Assembly: GCF_039523175.1 (NCBI RefSeq) | Contig: NZ_BAAAEU010000006.1 | Location: forward strand, 434,001-498,000 | Direction of reading: 5' to 3' | Origin: Dokdonella_A soli | Lineage (GTDB): Bacteria > Pseudomonadota > Gammaproteobacteria > Xanthomonadales > Rhodanobacteraceae | Length of the DNA stretch: 64,000 nucleotides | In this document: piece after piece, positions 46,031-55,103 of the stretch | Numbering within the stretch: the first letter of the stretch is position 1 | Layout: every line of letters starts with the position of its first letter | Notes under the pieces: generated by a model | What the model was told of the DNA's origin: nothing | Databases searched by the model: none | The model's input: only the letters and a program-made list of their open reading frames with translations | Made by a program: the position numbers and the translations under genes

Positions 46031-47005
46031 ATGCCACGCCTGCCTTCCACGCCAACGGTGCTCGCCGCCGCACTGCTGATCACGCTTGCGGCGGGCCGCG
46101 CGCATGCGGCGCCCTTTGCGTACGTACCGAACCAGAAGAGCGGCACGATCTCGGTGATCGACACCGAGACGGACGTGGTCGCGCGCACGCTGACCGCGCA
46201 AGGCAAGCTCGGCAAGCGCCTGCAGGCGATCGACGCCGACAAGGCAGGCCACACGCTGTACGTGGTCGATGCGCAGAACAACCAGCTGGTGGCGATCGAT
46301 CCGGCCAGGGATGCCATCACCCACACCGTCGCGATCGGAAAGGACGCCGAAGGCGTGCGCCTGTCGCCAGACGGCCGCGCGCTCGCGGTCTGCGCGGAAG
46401 GCCAGCATCAGGTACTGCTGGTCGATGTCGCGTCGTTCGCGATCACGGCGCGGATCCCGGTCCAGGGCCGCAATCCCGAACATTGCGAGTTCACACCCGA
46501 CGGGAAGCAGCTGCTGACCAGCAACGAAGGTTCGGACAACATCGACGTGATCGATGTCGCGAAGCATGCCTCCGGCGGCGTGATTCCGACCAGCGGCCAC
46601 CCGCGTGGCGCCGCGTTCGTGCCGAGCACCTTGCATGTCTACGTCGCGCAGGAAGCGGCGAACAGCGTCGACGTGATCGACGTCGGCGCGCGCAGACGCA
46701 TCACGAACATCCCGACCGCGCTGCGCGCCGCCGGCATCACCGCAAGCCGCGACGGCAAGCGCGTCTATGTCGCCAACGGCGGCGCCGGCAGCGTGTCGGT
46801 GATCGATGTCGCGACGAACAAGGTGATCAAGGAGATTGCGGTCGGCCAGCGGCCGTGGAACATGGCACTGACACCGGATGGAAAGAAACTCTACGTCGCC
46901 AATGGACGGTCCGGCAGCGTCAGCGTGATTGACACGCGCGCGCTTGCGGTGAGCAAGGAGATACCGGTCGGCGAGCTGCCGTGGGGCGTCGTGATCCCGC
47001 AGTGA
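46031..47005 (+). CDS. YVTN-type seven-bladed beta-propeller protein (PQQ-associated)
   Basis: The protein is 324 aa with a cleavable signal peptide (VLAAALLITLAAGRAHA|AP) and repeats of the form VIDTETDVVARTL, VYVANGGAGSVSVIDVATNKVIKEIAVG, LYVANGRSGSVSVIDTRALAVSKEIPVG. The ATG at 46031 follows GGAG by 6 nt. Such propellers next to cytochromes c and formaldehyde dehydrogenases are called PQQ-dependent catabolism-associated. The exact partner is unknown; the gene may work with the cytochrome and FrmA in alcohol or formaldehyde oxidation. Confidence 0.8.
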   Translation: MPRLPSTPTVLAAALLITLAAGRAHAAPFAYVPNQKSGTISVIDTETDVVARTLTAQGKLGKRLQAIDADKAGHTLYVVDAQNNQLVAIDPARDAITHTVAIGKDAEGVRLSPDGRALAVCAEGQHQVLLVDVASFAITARIPVQGRNPEHCEFTPDGKQLLTSNEGSDNIDVIDVAKHASGGVIPTSGHPRGAAFVPSTLHVYVAQEAANSVDVIDVGARRRITNIPTALRAAGITASRDGKRVYVANGGAGSVSVIDVATNKVIKEIAVGQRPWNMALTPDGKKLYVANGRSGSVSVIDTRALAVSKEIPVGELPWGVVIPQ

Positions 47006-47228
47006 TCCGCGCCGCGCGATGGTGATCCACAAGTGCCACTGGCGGCCGCCGAATGCGCCGGCAGGTGTGCCACTCCGTTTCACTCGGAGGCATCATGCAG
47101 GCGCCACGCGGACCACGTCCTGAAAGAGCCGCGGTTTGCAGTGGCTCACGCGCACCTGCCGCCGCGGCATGCACATTGCTGCCGACGCCGTACCCCGCGC
47201 ACGATTTATCTTTCGGAGATCGCGAACC

Positions 47229-48341
47229 ATGAAGACACGAGCCGCCGTTGCCTGGGCCGCCGGCAAACCCCTCGAGGTCGAGGAAGTCGACCTCGACGGT
47301 CCGCGCACGGGTGAAGTCCTGGTCAGGATCGTCGCCACCGGCGTCTGCCACACCGATGCGTTCACCTTGTCCGGCTCGGATCCGGAGGGTTTGTTTCCGG
47401 TGATCCTCGGCCACGAAGGCGGCGGCATCGTGCAGGAAGTCGGCCCCGGCGTGACCAGCGTGAAGCCGGGTGACCACGTGATCCCGCTGTACACGCCCGA
47501 GTGCGGCGTGTGCAAGTTCTGCACCTCCGGCAAGACCAACCTGTGCCAGGCGATCCGGGTGACCCAGGGCAAGGGCCTGATGCCGGACGGCACTTCGCGC
47601 TTCTCGAAGAACGGCAAGCCGATCCTGCACTACATGGGCACCAGCACGTTCTCCGAGTACACGGTGCTGCCGGAGATCGCGGTCGCGAAGATCAATCCGG
47701 CCGCTCCGCTCGACAAGGTCTGTCTGCTCGGCTGCGGCGTGACCACCGGCATCGGCGCAGTGCTGAACACGGCGAAGGTGACGCCGGGCTCGACGGTCGC
47801 GGTGTTCGGCCTCGGCGGCATCGGCATGTCGGTGATCCAGGGCGCGGTCATGGCCAAGGCCGGGCGCATTCTCGCGATCGACATGAACCCCGAAAAGTTC
47901 GTGATGGCCAAACAACTCGGCGCGACCGACTTCATCAACCCGGCCGACTACAAGGACACGCCGATCCAGCAGGTCATCGTCGAACTCACCGACGGCGGCG
48001 TCGACTACTCGTTCGAATGCATCGGCAACGTCAAGGTCATGCGCTCGGCGCTGGAGTGCTGCCACAAGGGCTGGGGCGAGTCGATCATTATCGGCGTCGC
48101 CGGCGCGGGACAGGAGATCTCGACACGGCCGTTCCAGCTGGTCACCGGTCGCGTCTGGCGCGGCTCGGCGTTCGGCGGCGTCAAGGGCCGTTCGCAGCTG
48201 CCGGGCTACGTCGATCGTTACATGAAAGGCGAGTTCAAGATCGACCCGTTCGTATCCGCGGTGCTGCCGCTGGAGCAGATCAACCACGCGTTCGACCTGA
48301 TGCACGAGGGCAAGGTGATCCGTTCGGTGATCCAGTACTGA
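47229..48341 (+). CDS. frmA: S-(hydroxymethyl)glutathione dehydrogenase (class III alcohol dehydrogenase)
   Basis: Oxidises the glutathione adduct of formaldehyde with NAD+ in formaldehyde detoxification. The protein is 370 aa, full length. The catalytic zinc ligand Cys is in GVCHTDAF, followed by GHEGGGIVQEVGPGV. The structural zinc loop is CGVCKFCTSGKTNLC, and the Rossmann motif is VFGLGGIGMSVIQG. The class III Arg in GVKGRSQLPGYVDRYM is present. A terminator follows at 48496. The gap before it (223 bp) shows no box I would call. Confidence 0.95.
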   Translation: MKTRAAVAWAAGKPLEVEEVDLDGPRTGEVLVRIVATGVCHTDAFTLSGSDPEGLFPVILGHEGGGIVQEVGPGVTSVKPGDHVIPLYTPECGVCKFCTSGKTNLCQAIRVTQGKGLMPDGTSRFSKNGKPILHYMGTSTFSEYTVLPEIAVAKINPAAPLDKVCLLGCGVTTGIGAVLNTAKVTPGSTVAVFGLGGIGMSVIQGAVMAKAGRILAIDMNPEKFVMAKQLGATDFINPADYKDTPIQQVIVELTDGGVDYSFECIGNVKVMRSALECCHKGWGESIIIGVAGAGQEISTRPFQLVTGRVWRGSAFGGVKGRSQLPGYVDRYMKGEFKIDPFVSAVLPLEQINHAFDLMHEGKVIRSVIQY

Positions 48342-48495
48342 GCACTGCCGAGCCGCAGGTCGTTGCAGGACCTGCGGCGTGGGTGCATCTCGCGTTTCTC
48401 GCTGGATGCGCGGGTGAACATCGTGGCGGCGCTCGGTCGCCGCGCGCATGTCGAACCGCATCTTTCGTCCCCCACTTGCTAGAATCGATCGCAGG

Positions 48496-48523
48496 GGGCC
48501 GCAACAGCGGCCCTTCGCTTTTT
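48496..48523 (+). terminator. Intrinsic terminator of frmA
   Basis: The stem GGGCCGC/GCGGCCC (48496-48502 with 48507-48513) with an AACA loop is followed by TTCGCTTTTT. It lies 155 bp after the frmA stop and 28 bp before the tex ATG. Confidence 0.82.
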
Positions 48524-48550
48524 CGCATCACCAAGGATTCGACTCACCGC

Positions 48551-50863
48551 ATGCAAAGCATCGAACAACGCATCGCCGCGGACATCGCCGCGCAGTCGGC
48601 GCAGGTGAAGGCCGCCGTGGAGCTCCTCGACGGCGGCGCGACCGTGCCATTCATCGCGCGCTACCGCAAGGAAGTCACTGGCGGTCTCGATGACACCCAG
48701 TTGCGCCTGCTCGAAGAGCGCCTCGGCTATCTGCGCGAACTCGAGGATCGCCGCGCCGCGATCCTCGACAGCATCGCCGAGCAGGGCAAGCTCGACGACA
48801 CATTGAAGGCGCAGATCCTCGAGGCCGACACCAAGGCGCGTCTCGAGGACTTGTACCTGCCGTACAAGCCCAAGCGCCGCACCAAGGCGCAGATCGCGCG
48901 CGAGGCCGGGTTGGAACCGCTCGCGCTCGCGTTACGTGAGGACCCGACGATCGCGCCGGAGCAGCGCGCCGCCGCGTTCGTCGACGAGGCGAAGGGCGTG
49001 CCCGACATCAAGGCCGCGCTCGACGGCGCGCGCCAGATCCTTATCGAGACGATCGCCGAAGACGCCACGCTGGTCGGCGGTCTGCGCGACTGGATCTGGA
49101 GCAAGGGCCAGATTCGCGCGAAGGTCATTGAGGGCAAGGAGAACGAAGGCGCGAAGTTCCGCGACTACTTCGACCATGCCGAAGCGATCGCGAAGATCCC
49201 GTCGCACCGCCTGCTCGCGCTGATGCGCGCGCGCAACGAAGGCGTGCTCGCGCTGGAACTTGCGCCGGGCGCGGAGCCCGAGCAGGGTCATATCGAGGCG
49301 CAGGAGCGCGTCGCCGCGCATGCCGGCATCGCCGCACGCGGGCGCGCCGCCGATGCGTGGCTGCTCGAAACCTGCCGCCTGACCTGGAAGGTCAAGTTGC
49401 ATCTGTCGCTGATGCTGGACCTGTTCGCACGCGCGCGCGAAACCGCCGAGGACGAGGCGATCCGCGTGTTCGGTGACAACCTCAAGGACTTGATGCTGGC
49501 CGCGCCGGCCGGACCGAAGGCGGTCATGGGGCTGGATCCCGGCATCCGCACCGGCGTCAAGGTTGCGGTGGTCGATGCGACCGGCAAGTTGCTGGCGACC
49601 ACGACGATCTATCCACACGAGCCGCGCCGGCAGTGGGACCCGTCGCTCGCCGAACTCGGTGCCTTGTGCAAAAGGCACAACGTCGCGCTGATCGCGATCG
49701 GCAACGGCACCGCCTCGCGCGAGACCGACAAGCTGGCCGGCGAGATGATGAAGAAACTCGCCGATCCGAAACTCGCCAAGATCGTGGTCAGCGAAGCGGG
49801 TGCCTCCGTGTATTCGGCGTCGGAACTCGCGGCGAAGGAGTTCCCGGAACTCGATGTCTCGCTTCGCGGCGCGGTCTCGATTGCGCGCCGCCTGCAGGAC
49901 CCGCTCGCCGAACTCGTGAAGATCGAGCCGAAGGCGATCGGCGTCGGCCAGTATCAGCACGACGTGAACCAGTCCAAGCTCGCACGCGCACTCGATGCCA
50001 AGGTCGAGGACTGCGTGAATGCGGTCGGCGTCGACGTGAACACCGCCTCGGCACCGCTGCTCGCGCGCGTGGCCGGGCTATCGTCCGGCGTCGCCGAAAA
50101 TATCGTCAAATACCGGGATGAGCACGGCGCGTTCGCGACGCGCACGGCGCTGAAGAAGGTGCCGCGCCTCGGCGACAAAGCGTTCGAGCAAAGCGCCGGC
50201 TTCCTGCGCATCCCGCACGGCGACAATCCGCTCGATGCAGGTGGCGTGCATCCGGAGGCCTATCCGGTCGTCGAACGCATCATCAAGTCTTGCGGCCGTG
50301 AAGTGAAGCAACTGATCGGCGACAGCGGCTTCCTGCGCACGCTGAAACCCGAGCAATTCACCGACGAGCGCTTCGGCGTGCCGACCGTGCGCGACATCCT
50401 GAAGGAGCTGGAGAAGCCCGGCCGCGATCCGCGCCCGACCTTCGTCGCACCCTCGTTCGCCGAAGGCGTCGAGGACCTCAAGGATCTCGTGGTCGGCATG
50501 GTGCTCGAAGGCCGCGTGACCAACGTCGCCGCGTTCGGCGCGTTCGTCGACATCGGCGTGCACCAGGACGGCCTCGTGCACGTGTCTGCGCTCTCGCACA
50601 CGTTCGTGCGCGACCCGCGCGAAGCCGTCAAGGCCGGCGACATCGTCAAGGTCAAGGTGATGGAGGTCGACCTGCAGCGCCAGCGCATCGCGCTCAGCAT
50701 GCGCCTCGACGACGTGCCGGGCGAAGCGCGCGGCGGCGCGCGTCCTGCGCGCGACGAACGCAATGAACGTGGCAGCCCTCGTTCCGCACCCGTGAAGAAG
50801 TCCGCGGCGCCGGCCGCGAATAGCGCGCTGGCCGACGCGTTCTCGCGTGCGCTGAAGCGCTGA
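48551..50863 (+). CDS. tex: RNA-binding transcription accessory protein Tex
   Basis: The protein is 770 aa. Domains in order: Tex N-terminal helical region (1-190), YqgF-like RNase H fold (MGLDPGIRTGVKVAVVDATG, about 327-345), helix-hairpin-helix region (VGVDVNTASAPLLARVAGLSSGVAENIVKYRDEHG, about 490-530), and a C-terminal S1 domain (GMVLEGRVTNVAAFGAFVDIGVHQDGLVHVSAL, about 650-685). The Ala/Arg-rich tail after S1 is the part whose DNA is repeated at 53303. Binds RNA and is thought to act in transcription or RNA metabolism. Its tail copy bounds the next block. Confidence 0.95.
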   Translation: MQSIEQRIAADIAAQSAQVKAAVELLDGGATVPFIARYRKEVTGGLDDTQLRLLEERLGYLRELEDRRAAILDSIAEQGKLDDTLKAQILEADTKARLEDLYLPYKPKRRTKAQIAREAGLEPLALALREDPTIAPEQRAAAFVDEAKGVPDIKAALDGARQILIETIAEDATLVGGLRDWIWSKGQIRAKVIEGKENEGAKFRDYFDHAEAIAKIPSHRLLALMRARNEGVLALELAPGAEPEQGHIEAQERVAAHAGIAARGRAADAWLLETCRLTWKVKLHLSLMLDLFARARETAEDEAIRVFGDNLKDLMLAAPAGPKAVMGLDPGIRTGVKVAVVDATGKLLATTTIYPHEPRRQWDPSLAELGALCKRHNVALIAIGNGTASRETDKLAGEMMKKLADPKLAKIVVSEAGASVYSASELAAKEFPELDVSLRGAVSIARRLQDPLAELVKIEPKAIGVGQYQHDVNQSKLARALDAKVEDCVNAVGVDVNTASAPLLARVAGLSSGVAENIVKYRDEHGAFATRTALKKVPRLGDKAFEQSAGFLRIPHGDNPLDAGGVHPEAYPVVERIIKSCGREVKQLIGDSGFLRTLKPEQFTDERFGVPTVRDILKELEKPGRDPRPTFVAPSFAEGVEDLKDLVVGMVLEGRVTNVAAFGAFVDIGVHQDGLVHVSALSHTFVRDPREAVKAGDIVKVKVMEVDLQRQRIALSMRLDDVPGEARGGARPARDERNERGSPRSAPVKKSAAPAANSALADAFSRALKR
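50741..50855. repeat. Left copy of a direct repeat: tex 3' end
   Basis: The last 115 bp of tex recur at 53303-53417 with five mismatches in the aligned stretch (start CGTCCTGCGCGCGACGAACG in both). This copy is coding (tex C-terminal tail), the other is not. The two direct repeats enclose the AlgL-like gene, the DUF2785 gene and a gene fragment. Confidence 0.9.
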
Positions 50864-50963
50864 GCACCCATATCGAGATGAAATGATGGCCGCGGCTGCG
50901 CGTTTGGCATTCCGATTCGGATTGCGGGCCCGGGAATTCGAAAACTAACCAAGAGGACAGGCC

Positions 50964-51908
50964 ATGCGCCGTCGAATCATGGGGTGGTTCAGTGCGGGTT
51001 TGATCAGCCTGGGCGTCGGCCACGCGGTTGCCTGTTCCGTGCCGGCGCCGGCGTTGTCGATCGATCCGCCGGGGTTCTATGACGATCCGGCCGGCTATGC
51101 GCAGGCGGTCAAGCCGATGCGCGGATTCGTCGATCGCCTCAACAAGGCCGCCGACTCGAATCAATGGTCATGCGCGCTCGACCTGCTGGAGGGCTGGGCG
51201 CGCGCGGATGCCCTGATGGGGCCGATCGCCGGGTATCAGGGCTACTATGAACGCTCCTGGGCGGGGACCGATTTTGCATTGGTGCTGCTGCGGTTGCCCA
51301 AGGACGTCAGCAGCGCCAACGAACAGCGACTGCGCATCATCACGCCGTGGCTGGCGCGCATCGCCGTCGCCACGCGCGACGCGGACGCGATCAATCACTT
51401 GCACAATAACCTGGTGTATTGGGCCGGATTGAATCTTGTCGCGATCGGCACGGTCGCGAGGCAACAGGAGCTCGTCGAGGCCGGCCTTGCGCGAGCGCGC
51501 GAAGGGATCCGTGACATCGGTCCGCGGGGCGAACTGGAGCGGGAGATCAAACGCGGCGATCGCGCGCTTCACTATCACACGTTCGCGTTGATCCCTCTCG
51601 TATTCGCCGCCGAGCTGGCGCAGCGGCACGGCGTGGACCTCTACCAGGAAAATCACGGCGCCATCGGCCGACTGGCGAACCTGGTGATTCAGGCGGTGCA
51701 GGATCCTTCCAGCTTTGCCAGGATCACACCGGTCGAACAGAAGCCCTTCCCGTGGACGTTTCAGGACGAGCTTTCGTGGATGGAGCCCTACTACGCCCAC
51801 ACACGGGACAAGCGGCTTCCCACGCTGATCGCACCGCGCCGCCCGTTCAACGAATGGCGGTTGGGCGGCAATGTCACCGCTGCATGGGGCGCCGTACTGC
51901 CGCGGTGA
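50964..51908 (+). CDS. AlgL-family (PL5) alginate-lyase-like protein with a changed active site
   Basis: The protein is 314 aa with a signal peptide (MRRRIMGWFSAGLISLGVGHAVA|CS). The fold is clear from ELEREIKRGDRALHYHTFAL (R197, Y204), QENHGAIGRLANLV, ELSWMEPYYAHT and RRPFNEWRLGGNVT. AlgL enzymes cut polymannuronate in the periplasm using Asn and His of an NNH motif, plus Arg and Tyr. Here NN is followed by Leu150 (HLHNNLVYWAG), so the His is missing while the Asn, Arg and Tyr appear kept. It could be inactive, or act on another glycan by Tyr-only chemistry. No alginate genes are nearby. Confidence 0.8.
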   Translation: MRRRIMGWFSAGLISLGVGHAVACSVPAPALSIDPPGFYDDPAGYAQAVKPMRGFVDRLNKAADSNQWSCALDLLEGWARADALMGPIAGYQGYYERSWAGTDFALVLLRLPKDVSSANEQRLRIITPWLARIAVATRDADAINHLHNNLVYWAGLNLVAIGTVARQQELVEAGLARAREGIRDIGPRGELEREIKRGDRALHYHTFALIPLVFAAELAQRHGVDLYQENHGAIGRLANLVIQAVQDPSSFARITPVEQKPFPWTFQDELSWMEPYYAHTRDKRLPTLIAPRRPFNEWRLGGNVTAAWGAVLPR

Positions 51909-52091
51909 CTTCGCCCGAGTGACGGCGCGCCGGCTGTCTCGAAGCGGACTCGATGGCCCGAATGGAGAAATCCACGCTCGACACGGCGGCTCACCGCGCG
52001 AACCGATGCAGCGTGCACGACGTATGGCACTGACCGCGAGGCATCGTCGTATCCAAGAATCGCACGGCCTCGACCCAGGAAGTGCATCGCA

Positions 52092-53009
52092 ATGCGTTAT
52101 CGCGCGTATCGAACATCGTTGTGGCTGTTGTGCCTGCTGGTTCCGATGCTGGCCGACGCGCGTATCGCCGGCTGTCCTCCAAGCGGGTTCGACCTTCCGA
52201 AGCTACGCGCGCTCAAGCAGGCGCATTTCGTCATCGACGATGCCGCAACGCGGGCATCGCTGGCGCGCGGGCTCCTTGCGTGCCTGCGCGATCCCGATCC
52301 GGAGCTGCGCGACCGCATTGGCTACGAGGCCTATGCGGCATGGCGCGAAGGCAATGCGCTCGACGCTGCGACGTGGAAATTCATCGAGGCGCGGCTCAAG
52401 GCTGAACTCGCTCGAGACCGGCCGGATCCAGACGGCGTCGCCAAGCCGTTCGCCGCATTGATACTTTCCGAAGCGGTCAATGCCGACCGCACGTCTCCGT
52501 TTCTCGACGCCGCCGCACGCCACGCCTTGCTCGCCGCGGCCACGTCATACATGACGACGCTACGAGACTATCGTGGGTTCGACGACACGGTCGGCTGGCG
52601 TCATGGCGTTGCGCATGCCGCCGACTTGCTAGCGCAGCTCGCGCTCGAACCGGATTTCGGCAGACCGGAACTCGACGAGATCCTGCGTGCGCTCGCCAGT
52701 CAGGTTGTCGCCGCCGAAGCGCGTTTCTATGTCTACGGCGAAAGCGAGCGGCTGGCGGAAGCGGTCGCAGCGGTGGCGCTGCGCGGTGTGTATTCCGAGT
52801 CGGACTGGCAACGCTGGTTGCACAATGTGGCCGACCCCGCACCGCTCGCGAGCTGGGACGACGCGTACTGGAGCCAGGCGGGATTGGCCAAGCGCCACGA
52901 CACGATGGCGTTTCTGCTTGCGCTTCATGCCGATGCCGCCCATGACAAACGTACGCAGCTATCCCAACTCGCTCCGATTGTTGCGACGGCAATGCAGCGA
53001 TTGCGCTGA
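52092..53009 (+). CDS. DUF2785-containing secreted protein
   Basis: The protein is 305 aa with an N-terminal signal sequence (LWLLCLLVPMLADA). DUF2785 hallmarks are the DTVGWRHGVAHAADLLAQLA stretch and the helical repeats before and after it. Function is unknown. AGGAAG lies 10 nt before the ATG. It follows the AlgL-like gene after 183 bp in which I see nothing; both lie inside the direct-repeat block. Confidence 0.75.
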   Translation: MRYRAYRTSLWLLCLLVPMLADARIAGCPPSGFDLPKLRALKQAHFVIDDAATRASLARGLLACLRDPDPELRDRIGYEAYAAWREGNALDAATWKFIEARLKAELARDRPDPDGVAKPFAALILSEAVNADRTSPFLDAAARHALLAAATSYMTTLRDYRGFDDTVGWRHGVAHAADLLAQLALEPDFGRPELDEILRALASQVVAAEARFYVYGESERLAEAVAAVALRGVYSESDWQRWLHNVADPAPLASWDDAYWSQAGLAKRHDTMAFLLALHADAAHDKRTQLSQLAPIVATAMQRLR

Positions 53010-53055
53010 ACCTTGCTCCGCGTGCGTGGCGGTGCCGACGCCGGGCAGCAGCAGC

Positions 53056-53265
53056 GTGAACGACATCGGCATCTACGAAACCAGTGGCGGTTTGTTCAAC
53101 CAGGCAGCAGCCACTTCGACCGCCCAGGTCGGCAGTCTAATTTTCCAAAACTGTACAGCCGCAACGCTGACCTACACGTTCACGTCGGGCTCGAATGCCG
53201 GCATTGCCGGTAGACTGAATTTGTCGCGACTCACGCCGGCCCCGGCGGGTTGCCGGGTGCCATGA
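53056..53265 (+). pseudogene. C-terminal fragment of a secreted protein
   Basis: From 53056 to a TGA at 53263 an open frame reads VNDIGIYETSGGLFNQAAAT... and ends LNLSRLTPAPAGCRVP. This is the C-terminal pattern of secreted proteins I recall from Lysobacterales (GLFN..., cysteine-bearing beta repeat, LSRLTPAPAGC ending). No start, signal peptide or upstream domain remains, so it is a 5'-truncated relic. It lies just before the second tex-tail copy. Confidence 0.6.
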
Positions 53266-53302
53266 GATAGCTTCCGCGCACAGGTCGTGTTGCGCCGGAG
53301 CA

Positions 53303-53417
53303 CGTCCTGCGCGCGACGAACGCAATGAACGTGGCAGCCCTCGTTCCGCACCCGCGAAGAAGTCCGCGGCGCCGGCCGCCAACAGCGCGCTGGCCGACGC
53401 GTTCGCGCGCGCGCTGA
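53303..53417. repeat. Right copy of a direct repeat: non-coding copy of the tex 3' end
   Basis: About 96% identical to 50741-50855 and in the same orientation. It is outside any gene, ends just where tex would stop (GCTGATCACC instead of the tex ending), and is followed by a short hairpin (AACCCTCC/GGAGGGTT at 53426-53450). The copy must have come from tex, because only there is it part of a complete gene. Confidence 0.9.
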
Positions 53418-53472
53418 TCACCTTCAACCCTCCCCGGCAAGAGGAGGGTTGGATGGGACCCGCATGCTGCGC

Positions 53473-54960
53473 TTATCCGCCCGCCTTTCCCGCAATCTCG
53501 GCCGCTCGCGCCAACACGGTGTCCTCCTGTGTCGGGACCGTGGGCGTGTCGATGGCGATGTCGGGGCGCACGCCGCGCGCGTCGGTCGCTCCGCTCGGAC
53601 GGATGATGTAGGCCTTGGGGAAGCCGACCGTGACGCCGGTGCGCGAGAGTTCGAACTCCTCCATCGCGCCATAGGTCGTGGCCAGGTCGGAGGTTTCCTC
53701 GCCCAGGATCGTGGCGAATCCGTAGTCCTGGGCCAGCGCTGCGACCGACACCGTGTTGGAGTAGGAGTGGCGGTTGATCAGCAGGAAGACCTTGCCCTGG
53801 AATCGAGTGCCGGGGCGAGGTTGTGCCAGCGGAATCTCGTATGAGAACACGTCGCCGGGTTTGCGTGTCGCATACGCTGCGGCCAGCTTGTGCGAAGTCG
53901 AAGCGGCATCGTCGGCGTTGGCAACGAGTCGTTTCCGGTTGGTATCGATCGCAGCCTGGCTCACCTTGATGCGGAAGTCCGATGCGAAGCGGAACGGTTT
54001 GGTCGCGAACCAGCTCACCATGGGGTCGCTGAAGGAGTTGTCGCCGCCGGGATTGTCGCGCAGGTCGATCACGAGGCTCTTCGCACCTGCTTCGATGAAG
54101 CGCCAGAATGCCGCATCGATAAATACCGAGTACGCGGTCGCGTCCCACATGTTGGTTGCGCCGGGGTCGTTGTTGTAGAACGGTCCGGGACGCAGATACG
54201 CGACGCCGTTCTGCAGCATCCTCGATTCGCGCTTGTCCCAGTCGAGTTCGAACGTCTTGGGCAGTTTTTCCGAAGACGCCTGCATCTCGTCGCGGGAGCG
54301 CGCGGGAACCACGACCTCGTACGTCTTGCCCTGGGCGGTGCGCAGCTTCATGTGAAACCGAGTCGCGTCGCGGTGCTCGAGCCACTCGACCGCCGGCAGG
54401 AGCGACTCCAGCATCGCATAGGCCATATAGTCGTTGTCGGCGGACAGGTGTCTGCGCAGGCTCGACAGCCATGCCGCGCCGGGTTGGCCATCGAACGCGA
54501 CGATCTCGTCTCCGAGGGAGATCGCGTCCAGCCCGCTCTGATTCGAACTGACCCGAGCCGCACCGTTGACGATGCGGACGCGAAGCGGAAACACCTTCCC
54601 GCCCCCGGCGCGGTAGGCCCTGTAGACGTCCATGGGAAAGTCGATCCGTGCGTGCGCGACGTTGCCGTAGGCGATGAAATCCTGAAATCGCGTCTGGATG
54701 TCGAACCGCTTCATCGGCGTGTCGAAAGAGCCGCGCAGGCTCTTGAAACGGGCATCGAAATCCGGCTTGGAACGACGGGCGTAGAGATCGTAGTGCGTGG
54801 CCTGCAAACGCTCGTACAATTCGTCGAAGTCGGCGCGCACCTGTTTCGCGGCATATGTCTGCGCCTCGACAGGCTTGTCGGCGCCGAGGGCTTGGCCGCC
54901 GGCGAACAGGGCGAGGAATATCGCGATGCCGGGTAGGGCGGTTAGGGTCCGCAGTTTCAT
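53473..54960 (-). CDS. S41-family peptidase, periplasmic
   Basis: The protein is 495 aa from the ATG at 54960 with a signal peptide (LTALPGIAIFLALFAGGQALG|AD). A PDZ-like region (SLGDEIVAFDGQPGAAWLSSL) precedes the protease core: AKSLVIDLRDNPGGDNSFSDPMVSWF, then the catalytic Ser in LLINRHSYSNTVSVAALAQDYG, and GEETSDLATTYGAMEEF. S41 enzymes cut C-terminal or misfolded segments of envelope proteins. It is divergent from a regulator gene; the 143-bp gap should contain both promoters. Confidence 0.85.
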   Translation of the reverse strand: MKLRTLTALPGIAIFLALFAGGQALGADKPVEAQTYAAKQVRADFDELYERLQATHYDLYARRSKPDFDARFKSLRGSFDTPMKRFDIQTRFQDFIAYGNVAHARIDFPMDVYRAYRAGGGKVFPLRVRIVNGAARVSSNQSGLDAISLGDEIVAFDGQPGAAWLSSLRRHLSADNDYMAYAMLESLLPAVEWLEHRDATRFHMKLRTAQGKTYEVVVPARSRDEMQASSEKLPKTFELDWDKRESRMLQNGVAYLRPGPFYNNDPGATNMWDATAYSVFIDAAFWRFIEAGAKSLVIDLRDNPGGDNSFSDPMVSWFATKPFRFASDFRIKVSQAAIDTNRKRLVANADDAASTSHKLAAAYATRKPGDVFSYEIPLAQPRPGTRFQGKVFLLINRHSYSNTVSVAALAQDYGFATILGEETSDLATTYGAMEEFELSRTGVTVGFPKAYIIRPSGATDARGVRPDIAIDTPTVPTQEDTVLARAAEIAGKAGG

Positions 54961-55103
54961 CCTTGTCTCCTGGTTGTAGTGTCTTGCTGAACGCGTGTCG
55001 AAAGGATGCGTCAGAGCGCACATTGACGATGAAACACGGCAGCATGGCCAGGGAGAATTCCTCCCTTTTTCCTGACGGAATGCCGGAGTGCGAGGATTCG
55101 ACG

